A stretch of 64,000 nucleotides of DNA, taken from positions 310,001 through 374,000 of the forward strand of contig NZ_JBHSRI010000018.1 in NCBI RefSeq assembly GCF_042658845.1. The letters are read 5' to 3'. Within the stretch, counting starts at the first letter, position 1. Each line of letters starts with the position of its first letter. Below, piece after piece: positions 15,879 to 23,568 of the stretch. The DNA is from Paenisporosarcina macmurdoensis (GTDB taxonomy: Bacteria > Bacillota > Bacilli > Bacillales_A > Planococcaceae). Made by a program: the position numbers and the translations under genes. The notes beneath the pieces were generated by a model. That model saw nothing but the letters and a program-made list of their open reading frames with translations. It was not told the origin of the DNA and made no database searches.

Positions 15879-18319
15879 CACAAACCGAACGTTATCAAGA
15901 TTTACCATTAGAAGAAGTTATCGGCGACCGGTTTGGCCGATATAGTAAATATATTATTCAAGATCGTGCCTTACCAGATGCACGAGATGGCTTGAAACCA
16001 GTACAACGTCGTATTTTGTATGCGATGTTCCATGAAGGAAACACCAATGAAAAGCCATTTCGTAAATCAGCAAAAACAGTTGGTAATGTAATCGGTAACT
16101 ATCATCCTCACGGTGATACATCCGTTTATGAAGCTATGGTACGTATGAGTCAAGACTGGAAAGTTCGACATATGTTGATCGAAATGCACGGGAATAATGG
16201 ATCGGTAGATGGCGATCCTCCTGCAGCCATGCGATATACAGAAGCACGTTTATCTGCTATTGCAATGGAAATGCTACGAGATATACAGAAACAAACAGTG
16301 GATCTCGTGCAAAACTTTGATGACTCTGAATTAGAACCTACTGTATTACCAGCTCGTTTTCCTAACTTATTAGTCAACGGTGCATCAGGAATTTCAGCAG
16401 GATATGCAACAGATATGCCACCACATGCACTACATGAAGTGTTAGATGCGGTATTAATGAGAATGAATAAGCCACAATCGTCTGTTGATGAACTCATGAC
16501 CGTCTTAAAAGGTCCTGATTTTCCAACAGGTGGTATTATTCAAGGTGTCGATGGCATCAAAAAAGCATACGAAACGGGTAAAGGGAAGATTGTTGTCCGT
16601 TCAAAAGCTGACATTGAACCTTTAAAAGGCGGAAAAGAACAGATTGTTATTACCGAGATTCCTTTTGAAGTGAATAAAGCGGTGTTAATTCGTAAAATAG
16701 ATGATCAACGATTGGATAAACGGTTAGATGGCATTGCAGATGTACGTGACGAATCGGATCGTACAGGCTTGCGTATTGTCATTGAATTAAAAAAAGAAGT
16801 AGATGCACGAGGCATTTTGCAGTTCTTATTCAAAAATACAGATTTGCAAATTGCATACAACTTTAACATGATCGCCATTCATAATCGTCGTCCAACCATG
16901 ATGACATTGCCATTACTACTGGACGCCTATATTACGCATCAAAAAGATGTCGTGACAAGACGTTCTAACTTCGAGTTACAAAAAGCAAAAGACCGAATTC
17001 ATATTGTTGAAGGTTTAATGAAAGCATTGTCCATCTTGGACGAAGTAATTATTACCATTCGTCAATCACAAGATAAACGGGATGCGAAGAATAATTTAAT
17101 TCGTGCTTTTTCGTTCACGGAAGAACAAGCTGAAGCAATTGTTTCTCTACAATTATATCGATTAACTAACACAGACATTACCGATTTGAGAAATGAAGAA
17201 GCAAGTCTACAAAAATTAATTAGTGAGCTATTGGCGATCTTAAATAATGAATCCCAATTGGCAAAAGTAATCAAGCAAGAGTTGCAAACGATACGTAAGC
17301 AATTTGCTGAACCAAGAAGATCTATTATTGAGGACGAAATCGAAGAAATTAAAATAACACTAGATGTTATGATTCCAAGTGAAGAAGTCGTTGTTACTGT
17401 AACGAAAGATGGCTATGTGAAACGCACAAGTACGCGATCTTATAGTGCGTCAAACGGCAAAGATTTCGCGATGAAAGAATCGGATTATCTGTTATTTGAA
17501 TCGATGATGAATACGCAACATCACTTATTATTATTTACGAGCTTAGGCAATTATATATATCAACCTATACATGAATTACCTGAAATTCGTTGGAAGGACT
17601 TAGGTCAACATGTTTCAAGCATTGTTTCGCTTGACTCAAATGAGACCATTATTAAAGCGATTCCAATCGACAAATTCGACGACACGCGCTTTATTCTAGC
17701 TGTTTCCAAACTTGGTCAAATCAAGCGTTCATCACTTGCAGAGTACCAGGTTCAACGCTATTCACGTGCGTTAAATACCATGAATTTGAAAAAAGGCGAT
17801 CAAGTCGTCTATATTGATTTAGTTACACAAGCAGATGATGTCTTTATTGCAACTTTAAATGCGTATGCTGTGAGATTTAATATGGATGAAGTTCCTGTCA
17901 CTGGTGTTAAAACCGGAGGAGTTAAAGGAATTAACTTGAAAGATGGCGATGTTGTTGTCAATGCAACGACTATTCCAGCAGATGCCCGCGGAGAATTATT
18001 CCTGGTCACGCATCGTGGTGCCGTTAAAAAAATGTCCTTAAAAGAATTCGAACAAGGAACTCGTGGTAAACGAGGAATTGTCGTATTACGCGAATTAAAA
18101 TCGAATGCCCACCGTGTTAGTGGCGTACTATATGTACAAGAGAATGAACAAGTGGTTATTGAGACTGCAAAAGGTGTTCGTGAAGTAGTTGAAACGAAAC
18201 CTATACGTAATTCCGATCGTTATTCAAACGGATCATTTATTGTCGATACAGACAAAGATGGTGATGTGGTTCGTCTGTGGAAAGTACTTAAGAAGAGCAT
18301 CGAGAGCAAGAAATCGTGA
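15875..18319 (+). CDS. parC: DNA topoisomerase IV subunit A (ParC)
   Basis: Breakage-reunion subunit of topoisomerase IV, 814 residues. The quinolone-resistance region HPHGDTSVYEAMVRMSQDW is clearly ParC type, and the catalytic Tyr is in AMRYTEARLS. The C-terminal beta-pinwheel region (about 500-810) carries repeated G-K-R/G-x-x-K-x elements such as GTRGKRG. The start overlaps the parE stop (ATGA), so translation is coupled. Position 5 of the QRDR motif is Ser-equivalent (HGDTS), the common sensitive form as far as one can tell. Confidence 0.97.
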   Translation: MTQTERYQDLPLEEVIGDRFGRYSKYIIQDRALPDARDGLKPVQRRILYAMFHEGNTNEKPFRKSAKTVGNVIGNYHPHGDTSVYEAMVRMSQDWKVRHMLIEMHGNNGSVDGDPPAAMRYTEARLSAIAMEMLRDIQKQTVDLVQNFDDSELEPTVLPARFPNLLVNGASGISAGYATDMPPHALHEVLDAVLMRMNKPQSSVDELMTVLKGPDFPTGGIIQGVDGIKKAYETGKGKIVVRSKADIEPLKGGKEQIVITEIPFEVNKAVLIRKIDDQRLDKRLDGIADVRDESDRTGLRIVIELKKEVDARGILQFLFKNTDLQIAYNFNMIAIHNRRPTMMTLPLLLDAYITHQKDVVTRRSNFELQKAKDRIHIVEGLMKALSILDEVIITIRQSQDKRDAKNNLIRAFSFTEEQAEAIVSLQLYRLTNTDITDLRNEEASLQKLISELLAILNNESQLAKVIKQELQTIRKQFAEPRRSIIEDEIEEIKITLDVMIPSEEVVVTVTKDGYVKRTSTRSYSASNGKDFAMKESDYLLFESMMNTQHHLLLFTSLGNYIYQPIHELPEIRWKDLGQHVSSIVSLDSNETIIKAIPIDKFDDTRFILAVSKLGQIKRSSLAEYQVQRYSRALNTMNLKKGDQVVYIDLVTQADDVFIATLNAYAVRFNMDEVPVTGVKTGGVKGINLKDGDVVVNATTIPADARGELFLVTHRGAVKKMSLKEFEQGTRGKRGIVVLRELKSNAHRVSGVLYVQENEQVVIETAKGVREVVETKPIRNSDRYSNGSFIVDTDKDGDVVRLWKVLKKSIESKKS

Positions 18320-18325
18320 AAGGGT

Positions 18326-18360
18326 ACAACTAGGGGGCTAATTTAGCCCCTTTTGTTGTA
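18326..18360 (+). terminator. Terminator of parE-parC
   Basis: Stem GGGGCTA / TAGCCCC followed by TTTT, extended by ACAAC / GTTGT outside. Confidence 0.75.
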
Positions 18361-18373
18361 TAAAGGGGAAAGT

Positions 18374-19594
18374 ATGTGGAAGAATCGCAATGTGTGGATT
18401 ATTTTAGTTGGTGAATTGATTGCTGGTCTGGGGTTATGGACTGGAATCATCGGGAATTTGGAGTTTATGCAAGAACGAATTCCTTCAGATTTCTTGAAAT
18501 CAGTTATTATGGCCATTGGTTTGTTAGCAGGTATTCTAGTTGGACCGCTTGCTGGTAAAGTTATTGATCAATCAAGGAAAAAGACCGTTCTATTAATCTC
18601 TGGATTTGGTCGAATGATTAGTGTGAGCTTTATGTTAATTGCAATTGGTACGGGGTCTATATGGTGGATGGTCGCATTTATGATTAGTATCCAACTTTCA
18701 GCAGCATTTTATTTTCCAGCGTTGCAAGCAACGATTCCATTAGTTGTAAAAGACGAACATTTACTACAAATGAATGGCTGGCATATGAACGTCGCAACAA
18801 TGGCTCGAGTCATTGGAACAGCACTTGCGGGTGTTATATTGGTGTATTGGTCATTAGAATCACTTTATTTCATGTCAATCTTTGCTTATGGCGGTTTGCT
18901 GCTCTTTACATTTATGCTACGGATCGATGAGGAAGAGGGAACAGAGGCACTCGTAAAAGTTTCAGCACCAGGTAAAGGCGGATTTATGGAAGTTTTTCCA
19001 ATATTAAAGTCGTACCCAGCGGTCATGATGACGTTAGTAATGACGTTAATCCCTTTATTATTTATCGGATCATTTAACTTATTAGTTATTAACATTAGTG
19101 AATTGCAAGATTCAGCATCGATTAAAGGAACCATTTACGCTGCAGAAGGTATTGCGTTTATGATTGGTACAGTCGTTGTGAAATTTATCGCTAAAAAATG
19201 GAGCACAAGTACGATATTATTCTTTTTTGCATTTGTAATAGGATTAGCCGAGTTAATCTTAATATTTGCAGCAAGTCCAATATTGTCGGTAACAGCATTT
19301 GCCGTATTCGGATTTGCAGTTGGTAGTTTTTTCCCAACAGCGATGACAATTTTTCAGAAGCAAATGCCGAAAGCGTTCCATGGAAGATTTTTCTCATTCC
19401 GAAATATGCTGGAGCGAGTGATTTTCCAAATCGTTTTGTTAGCAACAGGAGCATTATTAGATTTAATCGGCTTACAATGGATGGTCGTCGTATTTGGCGT
19501 CATCAGTTTATCACTGACAACGATTTTCTTAATTCAAATGAAGCGTAGAAACATAATATTAGATACAAATGATCAAACCACCGAAATTGCTTAA
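18374..19594 (+). CDS. MFS transporter (MFS_3 type)
   Basis: 406-residue major facilitator with about 12 helices, pattern of the MFS_3/EntS-like group of exporters. Loop 2-3 contains GKVIDQSRKKT, the usual A-type motif region. ATG 18374 has AAAGGGGAA upstream; the TTG at 18353 lies in the parC terminator. Substrate unknown. Monocistronic: a terminator begins within its last codons. Confidence 0.8.
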   Translation: MWKNRNVWIILVGELIAGLGLWTGIIGNLEFMQERIPSDFLKSVIMAIGLLAGILVGPLAGKVIDQSRKKTVLLISGFGRMISVSFMLIAIGTGSIWWMVAFMISIQLSAAFYFPALQATIPLVVKDEHLLQMNGWHMNVATMARVIGTALAGVILVYWSLESLYFMSIFAYGGLLLFTFMLRIDEEEGTEALVKVSAPGKGGFMEVFPILKSYPAVMMTLVMTLIPLLFIGSFNLLVINISELQDSASIKGTIYAAEGIAFMIGTVVVKFIAKKWSTSTILFFFAFVIGLAELILIFAASPILSVTAFAVFGFAVGSFFPTAMTIFQKQMPKAFHGRFFSFRNMLERVIFQIVLLATGALLDLIGLQWMVVVFGVISLSLTTIFLIQMKRRNIILDTNDQTTEIA

Positions 19595-19612
19595 ATTCGG
19601 TGGTTTTTTTGA
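19575..19612 (+). terminator. Terminator of the MFS gene
   Basis: Stem AACCACCGAA / TTCGGTGGTT and seven T; overlaps the stop codon. Confidence 0.88.
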
Positions 19613-19645
19613 TTTTGTCTCACTGTTACAAGTATACTTGGTTAC

Positions 19646-19682
<37 letters not shown>

Positions 19683-19689
19683 AAAATAG

Positions 19690-19733
19690 AATTAATAAAA
19701 TAAGGAGTTCTCATTTTCCTTTGAGACTCCTCT
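19690..19733 (-). terminator. Possible terminator of the endonuclease gene
   Basis: Imperfect stem AGGAG-TCTCA / TGAGAACTCCT on the minus strand, overlapping the TGA stop and followed by TTATTTTATT. Confidence 0.45.
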
Positions 19734-20889
19734 TTATGTTGTTTAAATCAATGAACTGCACACTATATTCAATTAAGTCATTCATGTTTAGTTTATGATG
19801 TTTTGCAGCAGTTTTTAAATCATTTAATAATTGTAGATCATAAGTAGTTTTATATTGCACACGGTCTGTCGGCTTAATTATTTTACTGAATGTAAAATCG
19901 TTCTGAGAAAGTAAATTCTTCAATCCGCTTTCAAATAAATGATTAACATGTGTATTATGCTGATACGCTAATGCTTTTAACGAACCTAACAAAGATTTAC
20001 TTATGTTCGTTCTAAATGAAATTCTAGTACTATTTGGTGTTCGAACAATTTTCCCATCAACAATTTTCCATAAAGGAATTTTACTATCGTCTTCAATCAA
20101 ATAAGAATCAACAGAATGTTGGGTCATATAAACTCTTTTATAAATATGGAAATCCTCGGAATTTACTTCTTTATAGACAATTTCAGAAAGCTTTTGTAGC
20201 TCTAATTTTCCTCTAACCCAAATTCGATAAATAGCATTTCCGTTTTGTGTTTTGATTTCAGTAATATTTGATTTCAACTTCCAAGATCGAAAAACTTCTA
20301 AAAGACCAACTGCAAAATTTAAACTAGCAGAAGTAACATTCATTTGGTACCCTCCACTCCCTACCCAACCGTCTCCATCTATGACACCTCGTACAAAGGA
20401 AGCCACATATTCTTCTGGAACAGTTGGAAATGGAACAATTAGCGATTTCTTTGCTGTGATGCCCATTAATTCCAGATCTTTTTTACTTTCTTTAGAATTA
20501 ATAATTAAAGTCGGCGTTGTTTTCGTTTTCCCGAATGGTGTTAATACGTAATCTGCGTCCATCATCTTAGCAATTAAACGAAGAATTCGCTCATCTTTCT
20601 GCGAGAAACAAATGCTATGAGATTCATTATGAACATGGCCATCTGTAACGAATGAACCAAGGATCCAAGCCATTTCGTGTGTCCAAGTTTTAAAGAAATC
20701 CTCATTCACTTTATGTTTTCTAGGTTGGCCAGAAAATTGTTCTCTATTCATTGAAATTCCATGCTTGTAGAGAACATTACGAATAGCACGGTCAGAAAGA
20801 CCAATTATCGGAACCATCTCTTTAAATGACATACCACTTTTGTACATATTGATAATTTTTTCATCTGTTACTCCAGGGTTACGAGGCAT
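19711..20889 (-). CDS. Free-standing LAGLIDADG homing endonuclease with HTH and two RHH-like arms
   Basis: 392 residues. Residues 1-45 form a Hin/MerR-like helix-turn-helix (EMVPIIGLSDRAIRNVLYKHGI). Two LAGLIDADG motifs are at 75-86 (WILGSFVTDGHV) and 165-176 (FVRGVIDGDGWV), each with the catalytic acidic residue, as in single-chain endonucleases. Residues 289-328 and 343-382 are two similar blocks of strand-helix-helix form (RISFRTNIS... and RVQYKTTYD...), resembling ribbon-helix-helix DNA-binding units. It is not inside an intron or intein here; it lies between two terminated genes. AAAGGAG precedes the ATG. The 210-base region upstream contains the palindrome GGTAATTACC (20964-20973). Confidence 0.8.
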   Translation of the reverse strand: MPRNPGVTDEKIINMYKSGMSFKEMVPIIGLSDRAIRNVLYKHGISMNREQFSGQPRKHKVNEDFFKTWTHEMAWILGSFVTDGHVHNESHSICFSQKDERILRLIAKMMDADYVLTPFGKTKTTPTLIINSKESKKDLELMGITAKKSLIVPFPTVPEEYVASFVRGVIDGDGWVGSGGYQMNVTSASLNFAVGLLEVFRSWKLKSNITEIKTQNGNAIYRIWVRGKLELQKLSEIVYKEVNSEDFHIYKRVYMTQHSVDSYLIEDDSKIPLWKIVDGKIVRTPNSTRISFRTNISKSLLGSLKALAYQHNTHVNHLFESGLKNLLSQNDFTFSKIIKPTDRVQYKTTYDLQLLNDLKTAAKHHKLNMNDLIEYSVQFIDLNNIKRSLKGK

Positions 20890-21127
20890 AGTTAAGCTCC
20901 TTTCCGAGGTAATTTAAATGAATAATATTATATTTATAATACAAACATATGTTCTTTTTGTCCGGTAATTACCATGGACTAAAAAGTAGTTTTTTCCTTA
21001 GATAAGCTTAAATAGACTGATTCCAATAATTCCAGTAACTACTCCCTTCATCAAAAATTGTTACTAAAAGACATTTTCTTATTAAATTACACATAGTATG
21101 GACTGTGATGAAAATAGGAGGCGAATT

Positions 21128-21922
21128 ATGGCTAATGAGTTTATTGTACGATCATTGGATGAAATTCGATTTTGGGCGAGAATAATGAAGGAGCATGCAC
21201 TCTTTTTAAGCCTGGGCTTTACTTATAATGAACAAAAGCTAATTGATGAAGCACAAGCTTTTATTGTCGTATTCGAAAGAATTGAGGAACAATTAAACGG
21301 TTTTACAATTCACTCTGATCCTAAGCAAGTTAAAGCTTTTAATGTTCAAGTTTACCAGGCAGTGGCCAATATATGGGCTTATAAAAGAAAGGTATTAGGA
21401 CTCATATTACGCTGCGAGATTCGTTCAAATAATTACGCATTACTGGTCGATCATACGAGTAGAGAAGCTGCTTATTTTGCCAATCGATTACAAGAACTAA
21501 ACGAAGGGAAATTACAACCTTTACCAGAAGCAATTATAAAAGAGAATGTCTTTTTCTTAAAAATAATGGCTGATCATGCTAAGTTTATTGGACATTTGTT
21601 AGATCCTAGTGAACGGAAATTAGTTGATCAAGCACGAGATTTCAGTCACGATTTTGATCAACTTCTATTCCAGGCTGTCGATTTAGATAGTATGAGACCT
21701 GAGTCAGAGACACCTGGTCTGTTAGATCAATTCCTTGATCAAAACAGAGTATCCGTGGTTTCCTTAAGAGACTTTAAGAAGACGGCAAGAGATTTAATCG
21801 AAGAATGTCGTATTAAAAGTAACATCCACCCACTCTTGGCTGATCATGTTTTTAGAGAAGCAGAACGATTTATTGAAATCATTGATATTTTTGAAGAAAG
21901 CCTAACGTCAAACAAAAAATAA
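21128..21922 (+). CDS. DUF2935 family protein, internally duplicated
   Basis: 264 residues made of two homologous helical halves: RFWARIMKEHALFLSLG...ERIEEQL and FFLKIMADHAKFIGHLL...FDQLL, each followed by AREFI-like REA(A/E)(Y/R)F helices. Conserved Glu and His residues at equivalent places in both halves (KEHA, ADHA, DHTSREA, DHVFREA) suggest a ferritin-like metal-binding bundle, as known for the family. Biological role unknown. ATG 21128 with AGGAGG upstream; the earlier ATG at 21098 lacks a site. Monocistronic with its own terminator. Confidence 0.85.
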   Translation: MANEFIVRSLDEIRFWARIMKEHALFLSLGFTYNEQKLIDEAQAFIVVFERIEEQLNGFTIHSDPKQVKAFNVQVYQAVANIWAYKRKVLGLILRCEIRSNNYALLVDHTSREAAYFANRLQELNEGKLQPLPEAIIKENVFFLKIMADHAKFIGHLLDPSERKLVDQARDFSHDFDQLLFQAVDLDSMRPESETPGLLDQFLDQNRVSVVSLRDFKKTARDLIEECRIKSNIHPLLADHVFREAERFIEIIDIFEESLTSNKK

Positions 21923-21936
21923 CCCACAGCATTGTA

Positions 21937-21974
21937 AAACAAAGGAGAGGCTACATACCTCTCCTTTGTTTTTA
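21937..21974 (+). terminator. Terminator of the DUF2935 gene
   Basis: Stem AAACAAAGGAGAGG / CCTCTCCTTTGTTT with a 7-base loop. Confidence 0.88.
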
Positions 21975-22003
21975 TATTCTTTAATCAAATAACTAATTAT
22001 TCT

Positions 22004-22951
22004 TTAATCAAATGATTTAACTTTGGAAAGGTCTAAATCCCATCGTTCTTCAATTAACTTAGTTCCAGTCCATTCATCATTTGATTTTTCTTCAGTTAAT
22101 GTGAAATTGTATTTTTTGTATAGATATCGCGCCGTTTCTAAAATACTCACTGTCCATAAGAACACATGTTGATAGCCTTGATTGTGACAGAAATTAATTG
22201 CGGTTTCCATTAGCTTCTTCCCTATACCAAGACCCTGGTAATTCTCATCCAGTACAAACCATCTAAGCTGAGCTACCGTATCATTCGATTTAGTAATGGC
22301 AATCGAACCAACTATTTTCCCATTGACCTCTACAACCCACAGTTCTCCCCCATCGTTATTAATCATAAATTCTGCTAAGCCTTTCATAACGTAATATTCG
22401 AACTTAGGGCCAAACTTATATGTTTTATCGTATAAAATTCCATGAAGGTGAGCTACATACCCTACGTCCCCTGCTCTAAAGGAGCGAATAGAGACATTTG
22501 ACTGGGCAGGATTTTCGTTAGAAAATATAGATTCAATGTTTTCCATAGATGTGATCAGATTGGACAACTCAGGTTGAGAAATGGATTCAATCATTTTCTC
22601 TACTCCTTGATTTGCATTTTCAACTAAGCCGTTATAGATTTCTTCACCATTGTTTGTTAGATAGAGTGAATACTGACGTTGGTCATTTGATGAACGTTTT
22701 TTAGCTATAATATTGTCATCCTCAAACTTTTGAAGAATCCTGCTCATATAACCACGGTCAATCCCTAGTTTTTCTCTAACTTCCGTCGCAGTAGTTCCCT
22801 TTGTAAAATGAAGTTCAGTTATAACGCGTGCTTCCGTAAGAGGAAATGGTTGATTATAAATATCTTGATCGATTTTCCCTAAGACATTTGCATAATCTCT
22901 ATTAAATTTCCTTATTTTTTCTATATATTGAATCCTCTCCACTACATACAC
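22004..22951 (-). CDS. MarR-GNAT fusion regulator/acetyltransferase
   Basis: 315 residues in two domains. Residues 1-145 are a MarR winged helix (recognition region TATEVREKLGIDRGYMSRILQ, wing KKRSSNDQRQYSL). Residues 153-305 are a GNAT acetyltransferase with the acetyl-CoA motif YQGLGIGKKL (238-247). This fusion is a known family in bacteria; the usual idea is that acetyltransferase and repressor respond to the same small molecule. A perfect 12-bp palindrome at 22993-23019, about 42 bases upstream of the start, is the likely autoregulatory operator. No adjacent target gene is evident. Confidence 0.88.
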   Translation of the reverse strand: MYVVERIQYIEKIRKFNRDYANVLGKIDQDIYNQPFPLTEARVITELHFTKGTTATEVREKLGIDRGYMSRILQKFEDDNIIAKKRSSNDQRQYSLYLTNNGEEIYNGLVENANQGVEKMIESISQPELSNLITSMENIESIFSNENPAQSNVSIRSFRAGDVGYVAHLHGILYDKTYKFGPKFEYYVMKGLAEFMINNDGGELWVVEVNGKIVGSIAITKSNDTVAQLRWFVLDENYQGLGIGKKLMETAINFCHNQGYQHVFLWTVSILETARYLYKKYNFTLTEEKSNDEWTGTKLIEERWDLDLSKVKSFD

Positions 22952-22992
22952 TCCTTAATATTCTGAATATTATTTCTATCAACAGTATATTT

Positions 22993-23019
22993 AATATAGT
23001 TGACTTAGTCAACTATATT
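22993..23019. promoter_or_regulatory. Palindromic operator of the MarR-GNAT gene
   Basis: Perfect 12-bp inverted repeat AATATAGTTGAC / GTCAACTATATT with spacer TTA; size and position fit a MarR dimer site. Confidence 0.75.
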
Positions 23020-23109
23020 CTGAGTTTATTCGTCGTGAAGAACGTCCTCATGATTTTTTGGTCAAAAAACAAAAGTAGATTTTTCTTTTTTATCGATACA
23101 TCAATTAAT

Positions 23110-23137
23110 TTGAAAGTGATTTTCAATATGTTATAAT
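23110..23137 (+). promoter_or_regulatory. Promoter of the antitoxin RNA
   Basis: TTGAAA - 16 bases - TATAAT, near consensus, with no plus-strand ORF downstream; predicted start near 23144. Confidence 0.7.
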
Positions 23138-23159
23138 AATAGTAATTAAAGCGTAAACT

Positions 23160-23193
23160 AAAAAAGATCGCTGGTGCGCTAACACCAACGATC
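23160..23193 (-). terminator. Terminator of the toxin mRNA
   Basis: Minus strand stem GATCGTTGGTG / CACCAGCGATC followed by TTTTTT. It lies 83 bases past the toxin stop, so the mRNA has a long 3' untranslated region. Confidence 0.82.
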
Positions 23194-23245
23194 GACGTAA
23201 TAGCAGGTTCCCATCAAGGGGATTGGCTACTAAATGGTAGGAATG

Positions 23246-23284
23246 ACCCATCTGAGCGGCTAACTCAAGGATGGGTTATTTTTT
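23246..23284 (+). terminator. Terminator of the antitoxin RNA
   Basis: Stem ACCCATC / GATGGGT with inner TGAG / CTCA, followed by TATTTTTT. Confidence 0.78.
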
Positions 23285-23359
23285 ATGGTTAAATGACAGG
23301 ATTGACACGATTAATGCTGCGAACGTTACTGCAAACATCAATGCTTCGAATACTGACAT
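23276..23359 (-). CDS. Type I toxin, holin-like membrane peptide
   Basis: 27-residue peptide starting MSVFEALMFAVTFAALIV and ending SFNHKK: a short N-terminus, one hydrophobic helix and a basic tail. This is the pattern of the holin-like toxin family (BsrG/TxpA-related, start M-x-x-(F/Y)-E-A-L-M). Excellent ribosome binding site AAAGGGGG at 23374-23367, seven bases from the ATG. A TATAAT box at 23431-23426 on the minus strand gives a transcript of about 260 bases ending at the 23160 terminator. Members of the family damage the membrane when overproduced. Recognised from pattern; no search was run. Confidence 0.75.
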   Translation of the reverse strand: MSVFEALMFAVTFAALIVSILSFNHKK

Positions 23360-23425
23360 GGCACCACCCCCTTTCGAACGGGAGTGAACCAACCACCCTT
23401 GAGTTACCTATTCTATTACTACTTC

Positions 23426-23431
23426 ATTATA
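23426..23431 (-). promoter_or_regulatory. -10 box of the toxin gene
   Basis: TATAAT on the minus strand, 67 bases upstream of the toxin ATG; no good -35 is visible at 16-18 bases. Confidence 0.5.
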
Positions 23432-23514
23432 CCTTTTTCAACCTATCAGCACATGGTTAAAATGGTATATATGCATGCTTTATGCCATATTTACCAAAAG
23501 GCGATGTTAAAAAA

Positions 23515-23560
23515 TCAAAAAGCCATCTCTACCTCATTTCGAGTGGTTGAGATGGCTTTT
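23515..23560 (-). terminator. Terminator of the fruRKA operon
   Basis: Minus-strand stem AAAAGCCATCTC / GAGATGGCTTTT with a partly paired loop, followed by TTGATTTTTT, directly after fruA. Confidence 0.85.
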
Positions 23561-23568
23561 CTATTATA

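Larger units (their letters stand above)
23144..23284 (+). ncRNA. Antisense antitoxin RNA of type I toxin-antitoxin locus
   Basis: About 140-base RNA inferred from the promoter at 23110-23137 and the terminator at 23246-23284. It overlaps the 3' part of the convergent toxin mRNA by about 125 bases, including the toxin stop codon, the arrangement of txpA/RatA and bsrG/SR4 in B. subtilis. It has no useful ORF. Both stem-loops of the overlap zone can form in both RNAs, as usual for kissing antisense pairs. Boundaries are predictions. Confidence 0.7.
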
